From Siphonodentalium dalli (taxonomy: Eukaryota > Mollusca > Scaphopoda > Gadilida > Siphonodentaliidae), in the NCBI GenBank assembly GCA_032622095.1, contig CP136068.1:163203465-163267464 (forward strand): a stretch of DNA of 64,000 bases, in the 5' to 3' direction. Position numbers and translations under genes: made by a program. The number at the start of each line of letters is the position of its first letter. The stretch's first letter is position 1. Shown one piece after another: positions 1-9,821 of this stretch. Under the pieces are notes generated by a model that had not been told where the DNA came from, made no database searches, and saw nothing but the letters and a program-made list of their open reading frames with translations.

Positions 1-408
1 TGTCGGTTTCAGCAACTAAGGGCACACCACTATCACCAGTTGACATCAGATGTCCTAAAATGGCACTTATAATTGATTGAATTAAATAATTAATTATATA
101 CCAAAAATGGTTGCACTCTGGTTGGTGAAAATTAAACTACGGTGATAGATTGACCCGTAGAGTGTCATCGGATAGATACCCTTGACATCAGACGACTTAA
201 TGTGGCAAATATGAGCAATAAAGAGCGTTATTGTGTATGGATATTGGTACAGATGGGTCACCTGACCAGTGGACTGGCATGGGATAGGCACACCTTCTCG
301 AGTTCCAGCCATGATTAATGGCTCAGAATAAAACATTACTTACTTAATTAACATTTTAGTAAATAGAGCGTTAAACATATATTTTTATTTTCTGATTCTC
401 GTTTACAG
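1..408. other. non-coding flank, probable intron end
   Basis: No convincing gene is visible. The region is AT-rich and ends in a pyrimidine-rich stretch (about 380-406) followed by AG at 407-408, which fits the 3' end of an intron before the exon that follows. An 80-codon open frame on the minus strand (94-336) has no recognisable motif and is treated as chance. Confidence 0.45.
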
Positions 409-696
409 TGTGATCCGTTTGTCGGCGCATTCTGTCGACCTTTAACCTACTCTCGAGAAATGGCTGCGCACTCGTCGTCATACGTTACTGGACCGGAAGT
501 GTGGCCAGGTCATCCCGGATCACGGAATTTTCTGACAGCTGGCGGGTCAGAGGTCAACTTGTCTCAGTCTGGTTCAGCTAACATACTGCGGCTGTGCGAG
601 TCCAGCACGGACAATGCACTGCGTGGACCCAGCGGAGATCAGCTGTATCTCGAACCGGGGAATATAAAGAGCGACGCGGATCAGGGCCAGACATAG
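409..696 (+). CDS. probable last coding exon of a host gene (partial)
   Basis: I do not recognise the protein. A polypyrimidine tract and AG at 407-408 are followed by a frame open from the first base after AG to a TAG at 694-696, giving 95 codons. The first ATG in the frame is at 460, but the frame is open 17 codons before it (beginning CDPFVGAFCRPL), so a terminal exon entered by splicing fits better than a gene starting at 460. Base composition is GC-richer than the AT-rich neighbours, as expected for coding DNA. The product is hydrophilic, rich in Ser, Gly and Asn, with no transmembrane segment, and ends with an acidic tail (...IKSDADQGQT). The rest of the gene would lie to the left of the window. 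It could still be a chance frame. Confidence 0.5.
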   Translation, partial: CDPFVGAFCRPLTYSREMAAHSSSYVTGPEVWPGHPGSRNFLTAGGSEVNLSQSGSANILRLCESSTDNALRGPSGDQLYLEPGNIKSDADQGQT

Positions 697-1051
697 TCAG
701 ATTAACCCAGGAACGTGGCTAGATGGTCGCCGCTGGGGTTGTCCACCTTATATTTACCAACTGCAGCCACCCCGCCCCACATTTGAAAAAACAAAACTCC
801 CAGGTTCTCAAATTTTATAGAAGTTTATGTTTGCAGTCCAGCCCCCTCTCCTCATTGCATCCATCCCCTGTAGCCCCCCCGCCCTTGCACCCCCTTCAGT
901 TGAAACTTTGCAACTGTAATCAAAAGCTTTACGCCCGTTTCCAATTCGACACAAATAAGAGGTTGAACAATTTCAAATTGGTGGCCATTTCAGGCCGCAA
1001 TTTGACCAACAGTAGACAATTGTGGTACTGTTGGCCTAAACACATTCCCCA
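697..1051. other. non-coding, possible 3' UTR
   Basis: C-rich and T-rich stretches follow the stop codon at 696. A 114-codon frame at 723-1067 is low in complexity (runs of Pro, Ser and His from the C-rich tract) and is not supported as a gene. No AATAAA was seen. This piece could be the 3' UTR of the upstream exon or unrelated spacer. Confidence 0.35.
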
Positions 1052-2175
1052 CTTATTATACCACTAATTATACAACTAATTATACCTAATTATACTACTA
1101 ATTATACTACTAATTATACAATTAATTATACAACTAATTATACAACTAATTATACGTAATTATACCACTAATTATACCACTAATTATACCACTAATTATA
1201 CCACTAATTATACCACTAATTATACCACTAATTATACCACTAATTATACCACTAATTATACTACTGATTATACCTTATTATACCACTAATTATATCACTA
1301 AGTATACCACTAATTATACCACTAATTATACCGCTAATTATACTTAATAATGCCACTAATTATACCACTAATTATACCAAATAATACCACTAATTATACC
1401 CATAATTATACCACTAATTATACCGCTAATTATACCGCTAATTATAGCATAATTATACCACTAATTATACCTAATTTTACCACTAATTAGACAATTAATT
1501 ATACCTAATAATACCACTAATAATACCACTAATTATACCACTAATTATACCACTAATTATACCACTTACTATACCTATTCATACTACTAATTATACCACT
1601 AATTATACCACTAATTATACCACTAATTTTACCACTAATTATATCTATTCATACTACTAATTATACCACTAATTATACCACTAATTATACCTAATAATAC
1701 CACTAATTATACCCAATTATACCACTAATTATACCTAATTATACCACTAATTATACCACTAATTATACCTAATTATACCACTAATTTTACCTAATTATAC
1801 CACTAATTATACCACTAATTATACATAATAATACCACTAACTATACCACTAATTATACCACTAATTATACCACTAATTTACCACTAATTATACCTCTAAT
1901 TATTCATAATTATACCACTAATTATACCTAATTTTACCACTAATTATACCACTAATTATACCTAATCATACCACTAATTATACCACTAATTATACCACTA
2001 ATTATACCACTAATTATACCTAATTATACCACTTATTAGACCACTAATTATACCTAATAATACCACTAATTATGTCTGAGTATACCTAATTATACCACTA
2101 ATTATACCTAATCATACCACTAATTATACCTAATTATACCACTAATTATACATACTTATACCTAATTATATATAA
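1052..2175. repeat. 12-bp minisatellite, left block
   Basis: Tandem copies of TACCACTAATTA (12 bp), interspersed with a shorter variant lacking the CAC (10 bp, CCTAATTATA), run for about 1.1 kb. Copies near the middle are most uniform. The array stops abruptly at 2175, where the Helitron terminus CTAG begins, and resumes at 5602, so it is one satellite block split by an insertion. Confidence 0.95.
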
Positions 2176-2186
2176 CTAGGGGGCTG

Positions 2187-2205
2187 CCCGTCACAAAATG
2201 ACGGG
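2187..2205 (-). other. Helitron H1 3'-terminal hairpin
   Basis: Perfect 7-bp stem CCCGTCA / TGACGGG with a 5-base loop, seven bases inside the CTAG terminus. This position matches the Helitron termination signal and the spacing seen in H2, H3 and H4. Confidence 0.85.
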
Positions 2206-2299
2206 TATACATACAAATGTTCTTTGTTATTTTCTAGTGCCCGCGTTCATGGACCCATGGAATGGTCATGCTTCTCTTTTTTGTTTTACTGGATGCGCG

Positions 2300-2990
2300 T
2301 TGGAACACTTTATTTCACTAAAACTGTATTTCTACACACCCAGTCCACATATGCGCATGCACATATTGAACGAAACAAAATCAGCATAATATTTAAATAT
2401 TACTATAAACCAACTGAAACATACTCAATTCAGGAGCCTTTATTCGGGAGCTTGCGGCACATTTTGAACGGACCCCCTTTGGAACCTGTATTCAGCATGC
2501 CGCCCAATGATCACACGCCCTGCACTGCGCGGCCCATTTGTATGAACACTTTATTTCAATAACACTGTATTTTTACCATCACCCCATCACCCCAACCCAT
2601 GTATATGCATGCACATATGGAAAGCAACAATCAAGATATTTTACTTTATCTATACTGAAACAGGCTCAATTCGGGAGCCTTATTTAGCGGGGGAGGGGCA
2701 TACAGCCCCTTTCTGCGTTTCGCGCACATTAAATGATCTTAAACTACGTGCGCTTCGCGCACATTTTGGGAGCTTGCAGCACATTTTAAACGGACCCCCG
2801 TTGGAACCTGTATTCAGCATGCAGCCTAATGATCACACGCCCTGCACTGCGCGGCCCATTTGTATGAACACTTTATTTCAATAAAACTGTATTTTACCCC
2901 CACCCCAATCTCCCCAACCCACGTATATGAATGCACATATGGAACGCAACAAGCAAGATATTTTACTTTATCTATACTAACTGAAACAGG
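2300..2990. repeat. about 345-bp direct repeats inside H1
   Basis: The segment containing 'aacactttatttcaata' followed by 'gcatgcacatatgga' and 'ggctcaattcgg' recurs from about 2300, 2522 and 2867. The last two copies are spaced 345 bp apart. The core at 2452-2562 and 2775-2884 (from 'gcttgc' to 'ctttatttcaata') is nearly identical. Open frames here are by-products of the repeat. Confidence 0.8.
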
Positions 2991-3067
2991 CTCAATTCGG
3001 AACCTTTATTTAGCGGGGGGGGGGGGCCTATAGACCCATTGTAAGCTTCGCGCATATTATATTATCT

Positions 3068-3358
3068 TTAACTGCATGCGCTTCGCCCACATTTTGATCT
3101 TTTAAACATTTTTTGTATCAGATTTGCACTCAACCGAAAGATTAAAAGAGCTTTAAAATTAGCGTCGGCAGTATAGTATTTACATGTATTATTAGTCCCG
3201 GCCCGGGAATGTGATTTTTCTAACTGTTCCGGCAAATTTACTGAGTTCGCGGTACCCACTGGCGGGAGGCCAGACTGTGTCCATTCACCATCTTCCGAGT
3301 ATACCGGTACTCCTTCGATTCCACACTCAATGCACAACTTTCGTATCAAAGACAGCAT
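3068..3358 (-). other. 96-codon open frame in the H1 forward strand, possible captured fragment
   Basis: On the strand that is forward for Helitron H1, a 96-codon frame begins MLSLIRKLCIECGIEG and has a more protein-like composition and higher GC than the surrounding AT-rich sequence. Helitrons are known to capture host gene pieces, so a captured exon is possible. There is an in-frame stop just before the first ATG, no clear splice sites, and I recognise no domain. Chance is a real alternative. Confidence 0.2.
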
Positions 3359-3894
3359 TCTTTACTTATGTTCAAACCCAACTGGCAAATTAAAATACCA
3401 TATTAGCACCCATTCCCAACGACGAACGTTCGAGCATTGGCTCTGCGTCCCACTTCATCCACCCATTCCCAACGACGGTAGAACGTTCGAGTCTTGACTC
3501 AACTCTCCGCGACAAAATCAACATTCGTTACCTAAATTCACACTGAACATGAACTGACACATTAATTTAGCGCATATTTCCAACAACGCTTTGGTAGAGC
3601 GCATGGAAGTTGCGTGCGACGTCAATGGCGTCATTTCGACAAACGTCATAATAAATAGTGTCTATACTTGAGTGCAAATACTGCATTTGGGGACCCTGTT
3701 ATATCTCAGGTTTGCTTTGACCAATCGGCGTGAAATTTGGTGAGTCATCTTCTAATCAAATTTGGGCAACATTGCACGCATGGTTGAAAAGTTATAAGCG
3801 CGCCAAAAGCGTGACCGAGTTATACACACCCCCCCTCACACACACACACACACACACACAGATACACAGACAGACGACGGGTTATATATATATA

Positions 3895-4214
3895 CTAGAT
3901 GATGTGCCCGACGTTGTCCGGGCTATTCAAAAACCAAATTTCAAGTCGATAGCTCTACCCAGCCCGACGTTGTCCGGGCTATTCAAAAACCAAATTTCAA
4001 GTCGATAGCTCTACCCGTTTCCGAGATCTGGTCTGCGCATGCGCGAAGCTGGCGTCGCACGGGCTCGGCGACCCGATAAAATTCGTATCCGGGGCAAGAT
4101 ACATTCACATAGCAAATTTCAAGTCGATAGCTCCACCCGTTTCCGAGATCTCGTCTGCGCATGCGCGAAGCTGGCGTCGCACGGGCTCGGCGACCCGATA
4201 AAATATATATGAGA
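3895..4214 (-). mobile_element. Helitron H2 (first of a head-to-tail trio)
   Basis: On the minus strand it starts TCTCATATATATTTT (right end, GAGA at 4211-4214) and ends with a GC-rich hairpin (GCCCG/CGGGC arms at 3906-3923), seven bases and CTAG (3895-3898). A3894 precedes CTAG, giving the A|T target. The body is the 122-bp unit described for H4. It is 320 bp with no coding capacity. Confidence 0.85.
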
Positions 4215-4988
4215 CTAGCCGGTGAGCCCGACGTTGCCCGGGCTATTCAAAAACCAAATTTGAAGTCGATAGCTCCACCCGTTTCCGAGATCTGGTCTGC
4301 GCATGCGCGAAGCTGGCGTCGCACGGGCTCGGCGACCCGATAAAATTCGTATCCGGGACAAGATACATTCACATACCAAATTTCAAGTCGATAGCTCCAC
4401 CCGTAATATATGCATGCGATGCTCCATATGGGAGGGTATTTAATGCACGGGCTCGGCGACCCGATAAAATTCGTATCCGGGGCAAGATACATTCACATAC
4501 CAAATTTTAGGTCGATAGCTCCCCCGTTTCCGAGATCTGGTCTGCACATGCGCGAAGCTGGCGTAGCACGGGCTCGGCGACCCGATAAAATTCGTATCCG
4601 GGGCAAGATACATTCACATAGCAAATTTCAAGTCGATAGCTGCACCCGTTTCAGAGATTTCAAGTCGATAGCTCTACCCGTTTCCGAGATCTGGTCTGCG
4701 CATGCGCGAAGCTGTCGTCGCACGGGCTCGGTGACCCGATAAAATTCGTATCCGGGGCAAGATACATTCACATAGCAAATTTCAAGTCGATAGCTCAACC
4801 CGTTTCCGAGATCTCGTCTGCGCATGCGCGAAGTGGGCGCCGCACGGCTCGCCAATACGACGTTGACGACCGCCTGGTCAAACTACATACACGTACCAAG
4901 ATTCGTCCCGATCGGTCGAGAATCGTAGATTTGTATCAATGACATACAGACAAACATGCAGACAGAGGTCTTCAAAATATATATGAGA
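4215..4988 (-). mobile_element. Helitron H3 (second of the trio)
   Basis: It abuts H2 directly: GAGA of H2 (4211-4214) is followed at once by CTAG of H3 (4215-4218). It has the same seven-base spacing and GCCCG/CGGGC hairpin (4226-4243), the same 122-bp internal repeat units, and the same right end, '...gaggtcttcaaaatatatatgaga', finishing at 4988. The 774-bp copy carries a 40-bp replacement patch at 4408-4447. Confidence 0.85.
4408..4447. other. 40-bp foreign patch in H3 identical to 5997-6036
   Basis: A 122-bp unit of H3 has about 40 bp (normally from 'ttccgagatctggtctg' to 'ggcgtcgca') replaced by 40 bp identical to 5997-6036, just outside the Helitron/minisatellite block. Both the lost and the gained stretch contain a 'gcatgcg' core and end in 'gca', so a microhomology-guided template switch is plausible. 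Confidence 0.8.
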
Positions 4989-5597
4989 CTAGCCGGTGAG
5001 CCCGACGTTGTCCGGGCTATTCAAAAACCAAATTTGAAGTCGATACCTCCACCCGTATCCGAGATCTGGTCTGCGCATGCGCGAAGCTGGCGTCGCACGG
5101 GCTCGGCGACCCGATAAAATTCGTATCCGGGGCAAGATACATTCACATACCAAATTTCAAGTCGATAGCTCCACCCGTTTCCGAGATCTGGTCTGCGCAT
5201 GCGCGAAGCTGGCGTCACACGGGCTCGGCGACCCGATAAAATTCGTATCCGGGGCAAGATACATTCACATAGCAAATTTCAAGTCGATAGCTCCACTCGT
5301 TTCCGAGATCTCGTCTGCGCATGCGCGAAGCGGGCGCCGCACGGGCTCGGCGACCCGATAAAATTCGTATCCGGGGCAAGATACATTCACATAGCAAATT
5401 TCAAGTCGATAGCTCCACCGTTTCCGAGATCTCGTCTGCGCATGCGAAGCGGGCGCCGCACGGTCTCGCCAATACGACAACGACGACCGCCTGGTCAAAC
5501 TACACACACGTACCAAGTTTCGTCCCGATCGGTCGAGAATCGTAGATTTGTATAAATGACAGACAAACCGACAGAGGTCTTCAAAATATATATGAGA
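4989..5597 (-). mobile_element. Helitron H4 (third of the trio)
   Basis: It abuts H3 (GAGA to 4988, CTAG from 4989). The internal body is a 122-bp tandem repeat: 'caaatttcaag' occurs at 5151, 5273 and 5395, exactly 122 bp apart, and each unit contains the palindrome GCGCATGCGC. A unique tail ('aatacgac...gaccgcctggtcaaac' to 'gaggtcttcaaaatatatatgaga') ends at 5597 and is shared with H3. T5598 follows, completing the A|T site for the whole H2-H4 block. It has no coding capacity. Confidence 0.85.
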
Positions 5598-5601
5598 TAG
5601 A

Positions 5602-5835
5602 TTATACCACTAATTATACCACTAATTATACCACTAATTAGACCACTAATTATATCACTAATTATACCACTGATTATACCAATAATTATACCAATAATTA
5701 TACCACTTATTATATCACTAATTATGCCACTAATTATACCTAATTATATCACTAATTATACATTAATACCACTAATTATACCTAATTATAGCAGCTAATT
5801 ATACTTAATTACACCTAATTATACCACTAATTATA
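5602..5835. repeat. 12-bp minisatellite, right block
   Basis: The same TACCACTAATTA array as at 1052-2175, here more diverged. It resumes immediately after the 5' end of H1 (TAGA at 5598-5601), which shows that the Helitrons inserted into an existing satellite. Confidence 0.95.
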
Positions 5836-5904
5836 TGGAAAATGAAACAATAAGAATAATTGTTAAGCTAATCCTTCCCTGACTGGAGATACCTGGAATT
5901 TTGC

Positions 5905-6066
5905 GAAAACCCTGTTCCAATGCATTCTCTTATATATGCGAATACATTGGCCTGACAATATTTACATTGACCGTGTAAGCCAATGCATTCTCTAACATAT
6001 GCATGCGATGCTCCATATGGGAGGGTATTTAATGCATGCAATGCTCCATGTGGGAGGGTATTTAAT
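5905..6066. repeat. truncated foldback (FB) copy plus 34-bp tandem duplication
   Basis: It begins 'aaccctgttccaatgcattc', matching the left end of FB-A, FB-B and FB-C, and includes the spacer 'cattggcctgacaatattta' also found in FB-C. No right terminus is present. It runs into two tandem copies (34 bp) of 'tgctccatatgggagggtat' and flanks at 6001-6063. The first of these is the sequence found in the H3 patch. Confidence 0.65.
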
Positions 6067-6150
6067 GCTGCATCAGCGCAACTCATGTCATGAAATGGTT
6101 AAATTTCCAACTAATGTTCTGTCAGGTTGTATGAATCCAACCACCCCACC

Positions 6151-6621
6151 CCAGGGACGTTGCTATGGGGTTTCAACTGGGGGTGAGACCATAAAATTTC
6201 CAACTCTATAGGATTTGGTATAATATGGATGTTTTACATTACTAATAGATTATTGAACATGAATCTATGGTTGGTAAAACATACCAGTCTGAACTTGAAG
6301 GAAATGCTTTGCTTTCAATTTCATGTATGTGCTCAGGTAATGAGCATTACTGGAATTTATTTACTCAAACTTGTAATATTGACATAATATTGCTACCTTG
6401 CAGGACAAATTTAAATAGACTGATTAATATGCTATGAGAGGAACTAAATGTATAAGTATAAGTACAACTATTTCAGTCATGACGTTTCCAACTATTGGAA
6501 ATTATGGTCCTCATGGTGTGAGACACCCCCCCCCCCCACACACCCTCCCTTCATCCTCCCTCACACCCCTCACACGCCCATGTCGTTACACCCCTGCACC
6601 CCCTGTCGCCACGTTCCTGGA
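6151..6621. mobile_element. possible hAT-like MITE with CAGGGACG ends
   Basis: The left end 'cagggacgttgctatgggg' and right end 'cccctgtcgccacgttcctg' form imperfect inverted repeats, and a right-end relative occurs at 52306-52325. No 8-bp target duplication could be matched. Inside are a C-rich tract (6528-6600) and repeated 'aaatttccaact' phrases. Boundaries are uncertain. Confidence 0.4.
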
Positions 6622-6795
6622 TTAGTGAACCGATCAAAGTCCGATTTGACGATTACGAAAACGATCACAATTAAACGTCCATAAATAAGAACGCTCTTTA
6701 TTATATAGCGTTTTGTAGCGATGGACGCTCTTTATAAGATATGATATCATTTGATTTTTTGCTGCATGGGCTAATAAAAATTCAAAGCATGTTAA

Positions 6796-7248
6796 AGGTG
6801 CTCAATCCGACCAGACGCTCCTAAATTACTATTTCTTTGGCTTAGAGGGTAAATAATATTTGATTCGAGTCGAGAAGCCCACCCATCAAAGCTCAGAGTG
6901 ATCAGATATCGATTTTTGAAATTTGTTACTTCTCGAGATGTGTAATAATCTGTGGCCCAGAAACACGTAGTCAAACTGAGGGTCTTGGACAAAATTGCGG
7001 ATGAAGATGGATAACTCTAAAATCAAGAGGTAATATGGTCAAATTTCGTGATACTTTACTGATAATACGGCCATTTGTTGAATAAAATTTTGATAAATAA
7101 CAAGTTTTGGGAAATTTTATACCATAGTTGACAGTGGTTAGCATTATTTTGTTGCATTAAATCGATTCTGATAACTAAAGCGTATATTGAAGAAATGTTG
7201 TTGTTGTATCTCGATGATATGGGGAACATCTGATCGGATTGAGTACCT
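6796..7248. mobile_element. Kolobok-type MITE with TTAA target duplication
   Basis: TTAA at 6792-6795 and 7249-7252 flanks an element whose ends are inverted copies: AGGTGCTCAATCCGACCAGA on the left, and the complement of TCTGATCGGATTGAGTACCT on the right. TTAA duplication with AGG-type termini is typical of Kolobok and other TTAA-specific DNA transposons. The 453-bp body has no transposase. Its left part has a diverged relative at 28623-28800. Confidence 0.75.
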
Positions 7249-7522
7249 TTAAAAGTTACTCTTTGGAAAGTCGATATCTGCCCATCAAAATTATTAATGG
7301 GTTCATCAGTCCCATCTAATTATTTCTATAGTATCGAAAACGTACATAAAAATGGTGCTTCGTATGGTGTCAAATCGGACAATGGAGTATATAACCATTA
7401 AAGGGACACAAGGCACTCGCAGTGGAATAATGTACAAACAGAAAAGTTTGTAAAAACATTAGCACTAAGAAGAATATGAAGAAATATATCATATATTTAT
7501 ATATTCAGCATTGATAGTTCTC

Positions 7523-7551
7523 CAATAATAATAATAATAATAATAATAATT
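7523..7551. repeat. (TAA)n microsatellite
   Basis: About nine perfect AAT/TAA units. Confidence 0.95.
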
Positions 7552-7587
7552 TACTAAATGCCGATGCACTTATACGAGTTGTGTTAA

Positions 7588-8120
7588 CCCTGTGCCAATG
7601 CATTCTCTAATATATGCGAAGTCGGCTTTGGTCGCCTCGCATACATAAGAGAATGCATCTAACTAATTTTATATTATTTTTTATAATTGTTAAAGAATGT
7701 AAGAAAAAATGATAAAACAAAATTGTTAAAGAATGTGTGAAATAAAAATAAAAAATGATAATTTTTTGTATAGAATGTAAGAAAACAATTATAAAAATGA
7801 TTAAGAATGTAAGAAAACATTATCAAAAATGATAAAGAATGTTTTAAAAAATTATCAAAAATGATAAAAAATTGTTAAAGAATGTAAGAAAAGATGATAA
7901 AATTGGTTAAGAACATCAGGAAAAAAATTATGATAATTGTTACAGAATGTAAGAAATGTTTTTTTTTAAATGATAAGCCGAAAATGATTAAAATTGTTAA
8001 AGAATGTAAGAAAAATTGATAAAAAAAATGATAAAGAATTGTTGGGCCATTGCATTCTTATATATATGTGAGGCGACATATGGTCGACTCGCATTTATAA
8101 GAGAATGCATTGGCACAGGG
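7588..8120. mobile_element. FB-A, foldback element with hairpin ends
   Basis: Outer ends are CCCTGTGCC and GGCACAGGG. Each end is itself a palindrome (7594-7655 and 8043-8114) built from GCCAATGCATTCTCTTATAT facing its complement. The AT-rich interior consists of irregular repeats of 'attgttaaagaatgtaagaaaa...gataaa'. No ORF is present. A direct repeat of about 30 bp ('agcactaagaa.aatatg.agaaata') lies outside the element at 7460 and 8124. Confidence 0.8.
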
Positions 8121-8566
8121 TCAGCACTAAGAATAATATGGAGAAATAGATCAACTGTGTTCAAATAACGTAATGACGCGTGTATGTAAATATAACAGTT
8201 ACGGTTACAGTTATTTGTTAACAAACATCGCTCATCGTGTAGTGAGTTCAAATATTATAGTCCGAATATGGTTTTCTGAATACATTTCAATGTATTACCT
8301 TTTCCCATGTATACCATCAAGTTTTGATTAAACTTTGGCATCGTATTGGAAAAATATTGGTCTTATATGGGTAATTCCACTGTAATAGTAATGTTTTCAT
8401 AACAATGGATTTGACATTCGAAATATCATTACAGGAGAGCTATAAATGGTGAAAATATGAAAAAGTTTTCCATGTACTTGTTGACCAATAGTTGATTATA
8501 CAGAGTATACTTGCCTATAAAACAGCGGGAAATTACCGAAACGTAGATCGTAGCGTACCTCTTATA
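8121..8566. other. AT-rich spacer, nothing recognised
   Basis: I see no gene or repeat structure except the 30-bp direct repeat copy at 8124-8154. Confidence 0.4.
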
Positions 8567-9361
8567 AGGGTGGATACACACATGCATGTAATCTCTGTAT
8601 GTAAAATACATGTATTTTACATGGCCACGCCAATAATTGACAACATTAATCACCTACGCGCGAGAAATTCGTTGTTAACAGTCCAGACAAGTGAGTAGTT
8701 ATAAGCGAAGTCAAACTGTCTGCTGTCAGGACATTTAAGGCCAATCCAAAACATGTCTTCTCTTACGGATGCGGAAATTAGTCAAGTCTGTGTGATATCT
8801 GGCATTTTATTAATGCACGAACACGAGATGCGACACGTCTGGCATACAGAACATGTTCGACCACGATGCTTGTTTGGCGTGGGGTCTCGAAAGCTTCAAA
8901 TCGGTAAGGGACTTAGTTGAATACATGTATATCGGTCGGAATAATCTGGACAAGGTACAATATAATATGTTATACTTAAGTAGCTCAGAGTTAGCCACCC
9001 CGCCTGGTAACTTTCGTGATCATATATATAGCCGCAAGTCGGGGATCACATATAGCCACAAGTCGGGGGAATCCTGATCCACCACTGCTATAAATATCAA
9101 AAGAGGACTGGTAATTATTTACATATGGAACGCCCACCATATGTGTTATCCCACGAACAATTATTTTAAGTGGCCTGGCGACTCGGTTCAAGATAACGGC
9201 TTTTCTACATTCCGACTTAATTGGAACTAGAAATCAGTGGGGTCAACACGTCGACAATGATTGGATTGTCAGTGGACACATATTACATTGTCTGTGAGAT
9301 CCATGTAAAACGCCAAATACACGATAATTACAGAGATTACATGCATGTGTGTATCCACCCT
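8567..9361. mobile_element. non-autonomous element with 32-bp terminal inverted repeats
   Basis: The arm 8567-8598 (AGGGTGGATACACACATGCA...) is the perfect reverse complement of 9330-9361. The 795-bp element has no supported ORF; the 60-75 codon frames inside lack motifs. The target duplication is unclear. TIR-bounded DNA transposon remnant of unknown superfamily. Confidence 0.7.
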
Positions 9362-9376
9362 AAGGCACGGTGAAAT

Positions 9377-9821
9377 GTGACCCGCCATATCAAATCCAGT
9401 CGTAAGTCGGGATTTTTGTTACCCTGTGCCAATGCATTCTCTTATATATGCGAGTCGACCATAGGTCGCCTCGCATATATAAGAGAATGCATTGGCCTAA
9501 CAATTTTTTATCATTTTTTTAAAATAAATATTTCTTACAATTTTTAGGACATAAAATAAAAAAAACATCCATTACCCTGCAGGGAGCCCCACACATATGT
9601 AGAAGCATATAGAAGAGTGCCGTCTGCTCATGTTAGCCTGGGGCTCTGTATGGGTGAAATTATAAAATTGTTAAAGAATACAATTGTAAAAAATTGTTAG
9701 GCCAATGCATTCTCTTATATATGCGAGGCGACCTATGGTCGACTCGCATATATAAGAGAATCCATTGGTACAGGGTAAAATAAAATCCCGACTTACGACT
9801 GGATTTGATATGGCGGGTCAC
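9377..9821. repeat. 40-bp-arm palindrome split by FB-B
   Basis: Arm 9377-9416 (starting GTGACCCGCCATATC) is the perfect reverse complement of 9782-9821. Only five or six bases separate each arm from FB-B, so the foldback element sits almost exactly at the palindrome centre. A weaker continuation ('acggtgaaat' / 'atttcactgt') extends outward. Confidence 0.85.
9422..9775. mobile_element. FB-B, foldback element with perfect end hairpins
   Basis: The termini are CCCTGTGCC and GGTACAGGG. The left hairpin (9429-9496) and right hairpin (9702-9767) each have arms of about 32 bp reading GCCAATGCATTCTCTTATAT...GCGAGTCGACC with a short ATA-type loop. The 200-bp interior includes 'attgttaaagaa' phrases like FB-A. 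No ORF. Confidence 0.85.

Larger units (their letters stand above)
2176..3894 (-). mobile_element. Helitron H1, non-autonomous, host to the H2-H4 block
   Basis: Read on the minus strand, the left edge is a canonical Helitron 3' end: a 7-bp-stem hairpin (2187-2205), seven bases, then CTAG (2176-2179), followed by T. The opposite 5'-TC end lies at 5600-5601, because H1 is split by H2-H4 (3895-5597) between A3894 and T5598; the last four bases of H1 are 5598-5601. Flanks are A2175 and T5602, the A|T target used by Helitrons, with no target duplication. No Rep/helicase ORF is present, so it is non-autonomous. The body holds partial tandem repeats (about 2300-2990), a two-copy 60-bp repeat around 3410-3500, a CA microsatellite at 3838-3860 and a TA-rich tail before 3894. 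Confidence 0.85.

Noticed and set aside
94-336. 80-codon minus-strand frame
   Set aside because: No motif, AT-rich, and within the probable intron; chance frame.
723-1067. 114-codon plus frame
   Set aside because: Low-complexity translation of C-rich DNA with no domain; more likely UTR or spacer.
1052-2175. CRISPR-like regular repeats
   Set aside because: Units are 10-12 bp and contiguous with no unique spacers; a satellite in animal DNA.
2198-2884. Frames of 63-112 codons in Helitron H1
   Set aside because: They translate the 345-bp direct repeats and have no domain.
4161-5555. Many open frames of 60-118 codons on both strands
   Set aside because: Produced by the 122-bp Helitron repeat, whose length leaves frames open; the peptides simply repeat the unit.
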